A DNA stretch of 46,037 bases from the NCBI GenBank assembly GCA_029779475.1, contig JAKPAN010000025.1, forward strand, positions 1-46,037, written 5' to 3'. The position numbers and the translations under genes were made by a program. The stretch comes from Pseudomonadota bacterium. GTDB taxonomy: Bacteria; Pseudomonadota; Gammaproteobacteria; Xanthomonadales; Rhodanobacteraceae. The notes beneath the pieces are model-generated. The model was given only the letters and a program-made list of their open reading frames with translations. It searched no databases and was not told where the DNA came from. Shown here piece after piece: positions 35,710-43,620 of this stretch. Positions within the stretch are counted from its first letter, which is position 1; each line of letters opens with the position of its first letter.

Positions 35710-36456
35710 TCAGAAACTCATGAAATAGCCGCCATTCACCGGAATGTTCGCGCCGGTGATGTAGCCGGCGTCGTCGTCGGTGAGGAAGGCGACGGTGCGC
35801 GCGATCTCGCGCGGCTCGCCGAGGCGGCCGACCGGGATCGAGGCGACGATCTGCTGCCGGATGTCCTCGGGCACGGCGCGCACCATCGGCGTGTCGCAGT
35901 AACCGGGCGAGATGCTGTTGACGGTGACGCCCTTCTTCGCGACTTCGCGCGCGCGCGCCATCGTGAAGCCGTGCATGCCGGCCTTGGCCGCCGAATAGTT
36001 GGTCTGGCCGAACTGGCCAGTCTGGCCGTTCACCGACGAGATGTTGACGATGCGGCCGAAGCCCTGCGCCATCATGCCGTCGACGACGAGACGGCACAGG
36101 TTGAACACGCCGCCGAGGTTGACCGCGATCACGTCGTCCCATTGCGCGGCATCCATCTTGCGCAGGGAGGTGTCGCGCGTGATGCCGGCCGCGTTGACGA
36201 GGATCGACACCGCGCCGTATCGCGCGCGGACGCGTTCGACGAGGCTCGCGCAGTCGTTATGGTCGATCACGTTGAGCGGCTCGAACGTGATCGCGTCGCC
36301 GAAGGAGGCGACTTCGGCGCGGAACTGTTCGACGCGTTCGGTGCGCGCGGCGAGGTCGGCGGCGACGACTCTGCGGCCAGCGCGCGCGAGCGCCTTGCAG
36401 GTCTCGGTGCCAAGTCCACCGATGCCTCCGGTGACGACGGCGACGCGTTCGTTCAT
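35710..36456 (-). CDS. phbB: Acetoacetyl-CoA/3-ketoacyl reductase, PhbB paralogue 1
   Basis: A 248-residue short-chain dehydrogenase/reductase. The cofactor motif VVTGGIGGLGTETC is at residues 7-20. The catalytic Ser140/141, Tyr154 and Lys158 lie in VNISSVNGQTGQFGQTNYSAAKAG. The C-terminal TGANIPVNGGYFMSF matches PhbB. It would reduce acetoacetyl-CoA to (R)-3-hydroxybutyryl-CoA for PHB synthesis. After strand 2 it has Asp34 (VVAADLA), a residue that usually favours NADH over NADPH. It lies 76 bp downstream of phaR. Confidence 0.87.
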   Translation of the reverse strand: MNERVAVVTGGIGGLGTETCKALARAGRRVVAADLAARTERVEQFRAEVASFGDAITFEPLNVIDHNDCASLVERVRARYGAVSILVNAAGITRDTSLRKMDAAQWDDVIAVNLGGVFNLCRLVVDGMMAQGFGRIVNISSVNGQTGQFGQTNYSAAKAGMHGFTMARAREVAKKGVTVNSISPGYCDTPMVRAVPEDIRQQIVASIPVGRLGEPREIARTVAFLTDDDAGYITGANIPVNGGYFMSF

Positions 36457-36532
36457 TGGGTTTTCCTCGGATCGTCAGACAAGGCGCTGCGCCCGCGGCG
36501 CTCCGTCGCGCCGCGATACGGAGGGTGCGCGC

Positions 36533-37042
36533 TCAGGATTTCTGGTCTTTCTTGGGCTTTTCCGTGCCCGGCGGCGTGCCGTTGCGCATGCTGTTCGCGG
36601 CGGCGGTCAGGAAGCCTTGTTGCAGCGACTTCCACGCGTCCATGTTGCGCTCGGTGAGGTCGTTGAGCATCGACCACGGCCCTTGGCCGAGCATGTTGTT
36701 GAGCTGGCTGCGGAACTGGGTCTGCTGGTCGAGGAAGACCTGCAGGCTGCGTTCGAGGTAGCCGCCCATGAAGCCCTGCAACGAGTCGCCGTAGAAGCGG
36801 ATGATCTGCGAAAGCAGCTTGCTCGTGAACATCGGCTGCCCGCGTTCCTCGTACTCGGCGATGATCTGCAGCAGCACCGATCGCGTGAGGTTCTCGCCGG
36901 TCTTGGCGTCGCGCACCTCGAACTCCTCGTTGTCGAGGACGAGCTGCCGGATCTCTTCCAGCGTGATGTAGCTGGAGATCTCGGTGTCGTAGAGGCGACG
37001 GTTCGGATACTTCTTGATGATGCGGGGCGTGGGCGTGGTCAT
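36533..37042 (-). CDS. phaR: Polyhydroxyalkanoate synthesis repressor PhaR
   Basis: A 169-residue regulator that binds PHB granules and DNA and represses phasin and its own gene when granules are scarce. The N-terminal DNA-binding domain opens IIKKYPNRRLYDTEISSYI. The accumulation domain has FTSKLLSQIIRFYGDSLQGFMGGYLERSL. The C-terminus is Lys-rich and disordered (GTEKPKKDQKS). It sits between two acetoacetyl-CoA reductase genes, which supports a PHB role. No phaC or phasin gene is in the window. Confidence 0.95.
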   Translation of the reverse strand: MTTPTPRIIKKYPNRRLYDTEISSYITLEEIRQLVLDNEEFEVRDAKTGENLTRSVLLQIIAEYEERGQPMFTSKLLSQIIRFYGDSLQGFMGGYLERSLQVFLDQQTQFRSQLNNMLGQGPWSMLNDLTERNMDAWKSLQQGFLTAAANSMRNGTPPGTEKPKKDQKS

Positions 37043-37329
37043 GCCGTCAACCTAGCAGAATGTGATGCGGCGCACCAGTTGAGGGCCAGAGAGCGGATAT
37101 GAGTGCTCGGGCGCCTCGCGGACAAGCGGGTGTGAGGCAGGAAAGGATCGGACAAGCACGCGCCGAGCAAGCATCCGCCCCTAGGGCGCGGCTCGCTCGG
37201 CGTCCCAGCGGATGCATGCGATGTGGAACAGAGCCAAGCCTGCGTCCTTGCGGCGCGGCCCGTTCGGCTTCCTGCCTCACCTGGTAGTGCATGCATCCGG
37301 CGCCGGAGGGCGCCGGATAAACGCATGCG
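37043..37329. repeat. Repeat-rich non-coding gap between the second phbB gene and phaR
   Basis: A 287-bp gap with nested inverted repeats. GTGAGGCAGGAA (37132-37143) and TTCCTGCCTCAC (37269-37280) are perfect 12-bp arms 149 bp apart end to end. Inside are GCATCCGC...GCGGATGC and CGCCGAGC...GCTCGGCG pairs. Next to the second phbB stop, ATCCGGCGCC (37295-37304) and GGCGCCGGAT (37309-37318) form a 10-bp hairpin. GCATGC occurs several times. It may hold the phaR promoter and operator, a structured RNA, or a small mobile-element remnant. Short open frames here look random. Confidence 0.5.
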
Positions 37330-38070
37330 CTACCAACCCATGTACTGACCGCCGTTGATGGCGAGGTTCGCGCCCGTGATCCAGCGCGCGCGGTCGTCGG
37401 CGAAGAAGCCGACCGCGAAGGCGATCTCGTCCGGATCGCCGAGGCGCCCGACCGGGATCTGCGCGACGATCTTGTTGCGCACTTCTTCCGGCACGGCCAT
37501 GACCATGTCGGTGCCGACGTAGCCGGGCGACACCGTGTTCACGGTGATGCCGAACTTCGCGTTCTCCTGCGCCAGCGAGATCGTGAAGCCGTGCATGCCG
37601 GCCTTCGCCGCCGCGTAGTTGGCCTGGCCGTACTGGCCTTTCTGGCCGTTGATCGAGCTGATCTGCACGATGCGGCCCCACTTGCGCTCGCGCATGCCGT
37701 CGATGACCGGGCGGGTGACGTTGAAGCACGAGCCGAGGTTCGTCGCGATGACGTCCTGCCACTGCATCGCGCTCATCTTGTGGAATGTCGTGTCGCGCGT
37801 GATGCCGGCGTTGTTGATGAGGATTTCGACCGGGCCGAGCTGCTTTTCGACGTCGCGGATCATCGCTTCGGCCGTGTCCGCGTCGGCGACGTCGCCCTTG
37901 GCGATCGCGAAATCGAAGCCGGCTTTCTTCTGCGCGTCCTGCCAGGCCTTGGCCTTGCCCTCATCGCGATAGTTCGTGGCGACCTTGTGGCCGAGCGAGG
38001 CGAGGTGCCTGCAGATCGCGGTTCCGATGCCGCCGGTACCACCCGTAACGAGGGCGACGCGTGCCGTCAT
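37330..38070 (-). CDS. phbB: Acetoacetyl-CoA reductase, PhbB paralogue 2
   Basis: A 246-residue short-chain dehydrogenase/reductase, very like Cupriavidus PhaB in remembered sequence (VTGGTGGIGTAICRHLA; NNAGITRDTTFHKM). The catalytic Ser138/139, Tyr152 and Lys156 are in VQISSINGQKGQYGQANYAAAKAG. The end is TGANLAINGGQYMGW. Where paralogue 1 has Asp34, this protein has NYRDEGKA (residues 33-40), compatible with NADPH. CAGGAG precedes the ATG at 38070. It reduces acetoacetyl-CoA to (R)-3-hydroxybutyryl-CoA. It is probably the principal PHB reductase, inferred from similarity. Confidence 0.92.
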   Translation of the reverse strand: MTARVALVTGGTGGIGTAICRHLASLGHKVATNYRDEGKAKAWQDAQKKAGFDFAIAKGDVADADTAEAMIRDVEKQLGPVEILINNAGITRDTTFHKMSAMQWQDVIATNLGSCFNVTRPVIDGMRERKWGRIVQISSINGQKGQYGQANYAAAKAGMHGFTISLAQENAKFGITVNTVSPGYVGTDMVMAVPEEVRNKIVAQIPVGRLGDPDEIAFAVGFFADDRARWITGANLAINGGQYMGW

Positions 38071-38134
38071 GACTGACTCCTGTTGAAGGTTTCGCGGCGC
38101 CAGCTGGCACCGACCCGCCGATTGTGCCGATTCG

Positions 38135-39016
38135 TCATGGCGATGCATTACGCGCTGCCGCAATCGGCGGCTCGCTGCGCGCGATGCGCGTCGGATCGAA
38201 CGCACGCACGGCCTCGAGCAACAGGCGTTCCGGCTTGCTTTCGTCGCGCGGAGGCTGTCCGAGAAAAGCCAACGCCGCGCGCAATGCAGGCAATGGATCC
38301 GCAGCATCGACAGAGTGCGCCGCGTCGTGCTTGCTGAGTTTGCGCCCCAGCGCATCGAGCGCGAGCGGCAAATGCGCGTAACGCGGTTGCGGCAGTCCGA
38401 GCAGGCGTTGCAGCAGGAGCTGGCGCGGCGTCGAGTCGAGCAGATCGGCGCCGCGCACGATATCGGTAATGCCCTGCGCGGCATCGTCGACGACGACGGC
38501 GAGCTGGTACGCGCAGGCGCCGTCGGCACGCCAGATGACGAAATCGCCGACTTCGACAGCGAGATCCTGCTCGAAGCGCCCGCACACGGCATCGTCGAAC
38601 GCGACGACTCCCGCGCCGACGCGCAGCCGCCACGCGGGCGTGCGCGACGACGGCGCCGCGACGCATTGCGCCGGATGGATGCCGCCGTAGCGTTCGAGGT
38701 CGGCGCGGCTGCACCAGCATCGGTACGCATGTCCATCCGTTCCGAGTCGACGCAAGGTTTCAGCGTAAAGCGCCGTGCGTTCGCTCTGCACAAGCACGGC
38801 TTCGTCGGACGTCATGCCGAATGCGGCGAGCGTGGCGAGGATGTCGCGCGCGGCGCCGGGGACTTCGCGTTCGCGGTCGAGATCTTCGATGCGCACCAGC
38901 CACTGTCCGCCGGCCGCGCGCGCGAACAGCCAGCTGCCGAGCGCGGCGACGAGCGAGCCGAAATGCAGCCTTCCCGTCGGGGAGGGGGCGAAGCGGCCAC
39001 GATAGGTGTCGGTCAC
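38135..39016 (-). CDS. gluQ: Glutamyl-Q tRNA(Asp) synthetase (GTG start)
   Basis: A 293-residue truncated glutamyl-tRNA synthetase that attaches glutamate to queuosine-34 of tRNA-Asp. It opens TDTYRGRFAPSPTGRLHFGSLVAAL, where HFGS (18-21) is the class I HIGH motif, and KLSKH (226-230) is the KMSKS motif. The zinc site is Cys100, Cys102, Tyr110 and Cys118 in CWCSRADLERYGGIHPAQC, as in E. coli GluQ. There is no anticodon-binding domain, as expected. The GTG at 39014-39016 is chosen because it gives the standard family start. The longer open frame overlaps the htpX promoter region. Confidence 0.92.
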   Translation of the reverse strand: MTDTYRGRFAPSPTGRLHFGSLVAALGSWLFARAAGGQWLVRIEDLDREREVPGAARDILATLAAFGMTSDEAVLVQSERTALYAETLRRLGTDGHAYRCWCSRADLERYGGIHPAQCVAAPSSRTPAWRLRVGAGVVAFDDAVCGRFEQDLAVEVGDFVIWRADGACAYQLAVVVDDAAQGITDIVRGADLLDSTPRQLLLQRLLGLPQPRYAHLPLALDALGRKLSKHDAAHSVDAADPLPALRAALAFLGQPPRDESKPERLLLEAVRAFDPTRIARSEPPIAAARNASP

Positions 39017-39069
39017 CGGGAACGTCCCGCGGCGGCATCGGTCGAAGTGCCGATGGCGTTCGTGCAGGT

Positions 39070-39096
39070 TTTGAAAGCGCGACGCCGCCCCCATGT
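39070..39096 (+). promoter_or_regulatory. Near-consensus sigma-32 promoter of htpX
   Basis: TTTGAAA (39070-39076), 12 bases, then CCCCATGT (39089-39096), which is an exact match to CCCCATNT. It lies about 70 bases ahead of htpX on the same strand. htpX is a known heat-shock gene in E. coli. A TAGGAT box at 39122-39127 could be a second, housekeeping minus-10. Confidence 0.7.
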
Positions 39097-39163
39097 GCAG
39101 TCCAGACGCGCGCGGAGCGCGTAGGATCGCCTTTCAAACCGCAACCACATTCCGAGGTCTCGC

Positions 39164-40042
39164 ATGCTGCGTATCGTACTGTTCCTGATGACCAACCTCG
39201 CCGTGATGGCGCTGTTGACGATCGTCGTCAAGTTGACCGGTCTCGACGTCTACGCCTACCGCCGCGGCGGCCTCAACCTGCAGGCGCTGCTCGTCATGGC
39301 CGCGGTCATGGGCATGGGCGGTTCGTTCATTTCGCTGGCGATGTCGAAGTGGATGGCCAAGATGTCGACCGGCGCGCAGGTCATCACGCAACCGCGCAAC
39401 GCGAATGAGCAATGGCTCGTCGACACGGTGCGCCATCACGCCGAAAAGGCCGGCATCGGCATGCCGGAGGTCGCGATCTACGACGGTCCGGAAATGAACG
39501 CGTTCGCGACCGGCATGACCAAGAACAGCTCGCTCGTCGCGGTCAGCACGGGCCTGCTGCAAAGCATGGATCGCGACCAGGTCGACGCCGTGCTCGGCCA
39601 CGAGATCACCCACGTCGCCAATGGCGACATGGTGACGATGGCGTTGCTGCAAGGCGTGCTCAACACGTTCGTGATCTTCCTCGCGCGCGTTCTGGGTACG
39701 CTCGTCGATCGCGCGCTGTCGGGCAACCGCGACAGTGACGGCGGCGGCTTCGCTTATTTCGCGATCGTCATGGTGTTGCAGCTCGTGCTCGGCTTCTTTG
39801 CCTCGCTCATCGTCATGGCGTTTTCGCGCTGGCGCGAATTCCGCGCGGACGCGGGCGGCGCGCGATTGGCCGGGCGCGATGCAATGATTTCGGCGCTGCA
39901 GCGGCTGTCCGGCAATCATGGAGAGGACACGCTTCCGAAGTCGCTCGTCGCATTCGGCATTTCCGGAGAGAACGGCATCGCGCGTTTGCTCATGAGCCAC
40001 CCGCCGATCGAGGAACGCATCGCGGCGCTGCGCGCGGGCTGA
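39164..40042 (+). CDS. htpX: Membrane zinc metalloprotease HtpX
   Basis: A 292-residue inner-membrane M48 protease that degrades misfolded membrane proteins alongside FtsH. Two N-terminal spans (residues 2-22 and 40-60) are followed by the active site HEITH (146-150) and the third zinc ligand Glu225 in REFRADAGG. Two further spans lie between them (near 164-182 and 197-219). The end [14 protein letters not shown] is typical. The presumed heat-shock promoter fits its role. It is divergent from gluQ. Confidence 0.96.
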   Translation: MLRIVLFLMTNLAVMALLTIVVKLTGLDVYAYRRGGLNLQALLVMAAVMGMGGSFISLAMSKWMAKMSTGAQVITQPRNANEQWLVDTVRHHAEKAGIGMPEVAIYDGPEMNAFATGMTKNSSLVAVSTGLLQSMDRDQVDAVLGHEITHVANGDMVTMALLQGVLNTFVIFLARVLGTLVDRALSGNRDSDGGGFAYFAIVMVLQLVLGFFASLIVMAFSRWREFRADAGGARLAGRDAMISALQRLSGNHGEDTLPKSLVAFGISGENGIARLLMSHPPIEERIAALRAG

Positions 40043-40152
40043 GTCGCCGTACTTAGCTGTCAATCGGGAGGAGTTGTCTAGCCTCTTTCAGATCAGCGCT
40101 TTTGTGCGGAGCCACGTTGGCATCTCGACGATGCGTGCGGTTCGTTGAAAGT

Positions 40153-40170
40153 GCGGCCATGGATGGCCGC
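40153..40170 (+). repeat. Intergenic palindrome repeat, copy C
   Basis: GCGGCCAT-GG-ATGGCCGC, preceded by TTCGTTGAAAGT, in the 258-bp gap between htpX and fimX. It is the same element as copy B (inverted) and copy A. I see no gene in 40043-40300. Confidence 0.72.
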
Positions 40171-40229
40171 GGGTAGACGAACAGGAGGCGTCACCACGCA
40201 AGCTCGCATCGAACCCGTTCGACGATAGT

Positions 40230-40244
40230 GCCCCTGGATGGGGC
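40230..40244 (+). repeat. GGAT-loop hairpin related to the palindrome repeat
   Basis: GCCCC (40230-40234) and GGGGC (40240-40244) enclose TGGAT. The surrounding AGTGC...GGATG...GC frame matches copy C 77 bp away, but the stem bases are changed on both sides together. It lies behind the fimX stop and might act as its terminator, though no strong T-run follows on the minus strand. Confidence 0.45.
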
Positions 40245-40300
40245 GCAAAGAAAAATCTGCGGAATTCCGCGCCCTTTTTGCGTCTGGACGGCAGATTTCC

Positions 40301-42370
40301 TCACGCCGCGTAGCTGAGCACCTTCTCCGGCTCCTGCAGGAAGTTGCCCTGCACGAAGTTGACGCCGCAACCGAACAGGATCGACATGCTCGCCGCGTCC
40401 TCGACGAACTCGGCGACGGTGAGTTTGCCGGCTTGGTGCGCCTGGTTGCAGATGTCCTTGACCTTCTCCTGGTTTTCCTTCTGCTTGGGCAGGTCGGCCA
40501 TGTAGTGGCGGTCGATCTTGAGGTAGTGCGCCGGCACGTGCTTGAGCAGCTGGAACGAATTGAGCCCCGCGCCGAACTGTTCGAGCGCGAACTGGCAATG
40601 GATCTGTTCGAGCGCCTTGGCGAACGCGCGCACCTGCTTGAGGCTGGTGACGACCTTGCTTTCCGGCATCTCGAACACGAGCGAATCGCCACGCTGGCGC
40701 TCGGACTTGAGCTGCTGCGCGATCCACGGCACGAGCGTGAGGTCCTCGAGCGACTGCGGCGTGAGCTTGATGAAGAACGTGGTGCGATGGCCGGCGCGTT
40801 CGCGCTCGGCGATCGTGCGGATCGCCTTGGCGATGACCCAGCGGTCGATCGCCGGCATGCGTCCATTGCGTTCCGCGATCGGCAGGAAGTGGCCGGGCAG
40901 GATTTCGCCGTTCGGGCCGCTCATGCGCAGCAGGATTTCGTAGAAATCGCCTTCGGCGCCGTGCAGGCTGATGATCGGCTGGTTGTAGAGCACGAAGCCG
41001 TCGTGCGCGAGCGCGTGGTCGACCGCCTTGAGCCATTGCTGGGCCTTTTCCGCGGCGGCCTTGTCCTGCGCGGACGGATCGTTGATCGAGATGCGGTTGC
41101 CGCCCTCGGTCTGCGCCTTGCGCAGCGCGGTCGCGGCGTCGCTCATGAGGCCGGTCGCGTTCGCGTTCTTCTCGCCGATGAGCACGCCGCCTACGCTGGC
41201 GGTCAGGCTGATCGACTGCTTGCCGATCTCGAAAATGCGTTCGCCGAACGCGGCGCGCAGGCTTTGCGCGAACTGCGTGGTCGCCTCCGCGTCGCGCTGG
41301 CCGGACAGGATGCCGAACAGGTGGTCGCCGACGCGGCCGGCGATGTCGCCCTCGCGCAAGTGCGCGCGCAGCAGGTTCGCGATGTCGCCGAGCAGGACGT
41401 CCGCGCTGCCGATGCCGATCGCGTCGAGCACGTTGCGGAAGTTGTCGGGTTCGATGAGCAGCAGCGCCTGGTCGGCCGTGCCGTTGGCGGCGCGCGCGCA
41501 GGCGTCGTCGAGCTGCGCCAGCATATGCGTGCGATTGAAGAGGTCGGTGACGAGATCCTTGGCGCGCAACTCGTCGAGCTTTTCGTGCAGGTTCGGGTCG
41601 GCTGCCTGCAAGCGGAACGTGATTTGCTGGCAGGGCTCGCCCTCGTAGCTCGCCTCGGCGAATTCCATCGCCGCGTCGAAGGTCGAGCCGTCCGCGCGCT
41701 GCGCCTGCAGATTGAGGCGCTGCGGCGGCTTCTCGCCCTTGGACAGGCGCTTGAGCAGCGACTTGAAGTCGTCCGCGTCGGGCGCGGCGATCATGTCGAG
41801 GATCGACATGCCTTCGATGTCCTCGAAGGTGTCGTAGCCGAACATGTCGAGATAGGCCTTGTTCGCGCGCACGTGCATGCCTTCGTGGACGAAGGCGATC
41901 GGGTCGCGCGAGGAGTCGAGCAGCGCGTCGCAGCGGCGCTCGGATTCGCGCAGCGCGGCTTCGAGCCGGCGCACGTTGCGGCGCATGGTCAGCGCCTCGA
42001 ACTCGCGGCGCACGATCATCTGCACGTGTTCGTGCGAGCTGCGCAGCATCGCAGCGCGCGCGCCGTCCCGGAACGCCTGCACGATCGCGTCGTCGGTGAG
42101 TTGGTTGGCGGTGGCGATGATCGCGACGTCGCGGCCGCCGCGGCCAACGGCTTCGAGGATATGCGCCGTGCCCAACTGGTTGCCGTCCAGCGAGACGACG
42201 ACGAGGTCGGGCGATTGCGTGGCGAGCGCTTCCTCGAGTTCGGCGTCGTTGCCGGCCCGCGTGGGACGCACGGCGATGCCGCCGTTGCGCAGGATGCTGA
42301 TGATCTGCTCCGCGCTCTCGACCGAGTCGTCGATGAGGAGGAGCTTGATGAGGTTGTCGGATCGGGTCAT
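40301..42370 (-). CDS. fimX: FimX-type type IV pilus regulator (REC-PAS-GGDEF-EAL, degenerate)
   Basis: A 689-residue c-di-GMP effector needed for type IV pilus assembly and twitching. A receiver-like domain covers 1-125, where the phospho-acceptor position is Ser60 (LVVVSLDGN). PAS covers about 145-260. The diguanylate cyclase-like domain is at 270-430, with GDHLF (348-352) in place of GGDEF. The phosphodiesterase-like domain is at 440-689, with EIL (478-480) in place of EAL and EQFGAG (597-602) in place of the catalytic DDFGTG. Both enzyme sites are therefore degenerate, as in Pseudomonas and Xanthomonas FimX, which bind c-di-GMP in the EAL domain. Length equals known FimX (about 690). The ribosome-binding site is weak. 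Confidence 0.92.
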   Translation of the reverse strand: MTRSDNLIKLLLIDDSVESAEQIISILRNGGIAVRPTRAGNDAELEEALATQSPDLVVVSLDGNQLGTAHILEAVGRGGRDVAIIATANQLTDDAIVQAFRDGARAAMLRSSHEHVQMIVRREFEALTMRRNVRRLEAALRESERRCDALLDSSRDPIAFVHEGMHVRANKAYLDMFGYDTFEDIEGMSILDMIAAPDADDFKSLLKRLSKGEKPPQRLNLQAQRADGSTFDAAMEFAEASYEGEPCQQITFRLQAADPNLHEKLDELRAKDLVTDLFNRTHMLAQLDDACARAANGTADQALLLIEPDNFRNVLDAIGIGSADVLLGDIANLLRAHLREGDIAGRVGDHLFGILSGQRDAEATTQFAQSLRAAFGERIFEIGKQSISLTASVGGVLIGEKNANATGLMSDAATALRKAQTEGGNRISINDPSAQDKAAAEKAQQWLKAVDHALAHDGFVLYNQPIISLHGAEGDFYEILLRMSGPNGEILPGHFLPIAERNGRMPAIDRWVIAKAIRTIAERERAGHRTTFFIKLTPQSLEDLTLVPWIAQQLKSERQRGDSLVFEMPESKVVTSLKQVRAFAKALEQIHCQFALEQFGAGLNSFQLLKHVPAHYLKIDRHYMADLPKQKENQEKVKDICNQAHQAGKLTVAEFVEDAASMSILFGCGVNFVQGNFLQEPEKVLSYAA

Positions 42371-42507
42371 GGTTTCTGCGTCAGGTCGCGTGGATGCGCC
42401 TTCCGCCGTTGCCCGGCGGATCGGACGCACGCAGGCCGCGCTGCCGGCGTCCCTGCTCGGCGATGCCGGGCGTGTGCGAGCACGATTCGGCGGCGGATGG
42501 TGAATAT

Positions 42508-43551
42508 TTACTCGATTCCACTTCGCGGCGCCATCGCCGCGTCGAACTCCGCGGGAATTTTCGATGGCGCACCGGCCGTCTCGCGCACGAGGCGCGGCAC
42601 GAGGTAGCCGGGCAGGCGGATGCGCAACGCGTCCATGATGGCGAACGCGCGTGACGGCTCGACGTCGAAATGCGCCGCGCCCTGCACGCGGTCGAGCAGG
42701 TGCAGGTAGTAGGGCAGCACGCCGGCCGCGAACAGGCGCTCGGACAGCGCAGCGAGCGCAGCGGCGCCGTCGTTGACGCCGGCGAGCAGCACGGACTGGT
42801 TGAGCAGTGTCGCGCCTGCCTCGCGCAGGCGCGCGCAGGCCGCGTCGACCGACGCGTCGATCTCGTTGGCGTGGTTCGCGTGCAGCACGACGACGCGCTG
42901 GAACGGCAGGCCGGCGAGCCAATGCAAACATTCGTCATCGACGCGCTCGGGCAGCACGATGGGCAGGCGCGTGTGGATGCGCAGGCGGCGGATGTGCGGG
43001 ATCGTCGCCAGCGCGTCGGTGAGTTCGGCGAGCTTGGGCGTGGCGAGCGACAGTGGATCGCCGCCGGAAAGGATGACCTCGTGGATCGAGGCGTCGCCGC
43101 GCAGGTGTTCGATCGCCTCGCGCCAGCGGTTTGCCGCGGCGGTTTCCTCCGCGTACGGGAAATGTCGACGGAAACAGTAGCGGCAATGCACGGCGCAGGA
43201 ACCCGTCGCGACGAGCAATGCACGGCCTTCGTACTTGTGCAGCACACCGCCGGCGGCGCGCGAGGCGAGGTCGCCGACCGCGTCGCGCGTGAAGCCGGGC
43301 ACTTCGCCCAGTTCCGCCGCTTGAGGCAGGACTTGCAGAAGCAGCGGATCGGCCGGGTCGCCGTGGCGCATCTTCGCTGCGAAACCGCGCGGCACGCGCA
43401 GCGCGAATCCGGTGTCGGACGGCGGCAGCAACTCCGCCGCGCGATCGGACAGGCCGAGCAAGGCGAGCAGTTCGTGCGGGTCGGCGATCGCCTCGCGCCA
43501 CAGCGCTTGCCAGCGCCGTGGCTGCGCGGGCAGCGGCATTGCGGGTATCAT
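42508..43551 (-). CDS. epmB: EF-P (R)-beta-lysylation pathway lysine 2,3-aminomutase
   Basis: A 347-residue radical-SAM, PLP-dependent enzyme that turns (S)-alpha-lysine into (R)-beta-lysine for EpmA to attach to elongation factor P. The iron-sulphur cysteines are 119, 123 and 126 in [47 protein letters not shown] and [16 protein letters not shown] are family motifs. The PLP lysine is in GAPSKIP. It is divergent from efp, its target, 69 bp apart. The ATG at 43551 is chosen from the TAGAAT box about 26 bases upstream; an ATG four codons later is possible. EpmA is not in the window. Confidence 0.95.
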   Translation of the reverse strand: MIPAMPLPAQPRRWQALWREAIADPHELLALLGLSDRAAELLPPSDTGFALRVPRGFAAKMRHGDPADPLLLQVLPQAAELGEVPGFTRDAVGDLASRAAGGVLHKYEGRALLVATGSCAVHCRYCFRRHFPYAEETAAANRWREAIEHLRGDASIHEVILSGGDPLSLATPKLAELTDALATIPHIRRLRIHTRLPIVLPERVDDECLHWLAGLPFQRVVVLHANHANEIDASVDAACARLREAGATLLNQSVLLAGVNDGAAALAALSERLFAAGVLPYYLHLLDRVQGAAHFDVEPSRAFAIMDALRIRLPGYLVPRLVRETAGAPSKIPAEFDAAMAPRSGIE

Positions 43552-43582
43552 GGGCGGCTCAGATTTCCAGTCATCCATTCTA
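43546..43582. promoter_or_regulatory. Divergent epmB/efp promoters
   Basis: On the minus strand TAGAAT (43577-43582) lies about 26 bases ahead of the epmB start. On the plus strand TATCAT (43546-43551) lies about 70 bases ahead of efp and overlaps the epmB start codon. Minus-35 elements are not clear. The close spacing suggests that enzyme and target are expressed from interleaved promoters. Confidence 0.4.
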
Positions 43583-43620
43583 GCCGCTGCGGCGGCCCGA
43601 ACCCCAATCCAGGAGCCCCC

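Noticed and set aside
37120-37290. Insertion sequence or tRNA-like element in the phaR-phbB gap
   Set aside because: No transposase frame, no target duplication and no cloverleaf pairing could be made out; only nested inverted repeats remain.
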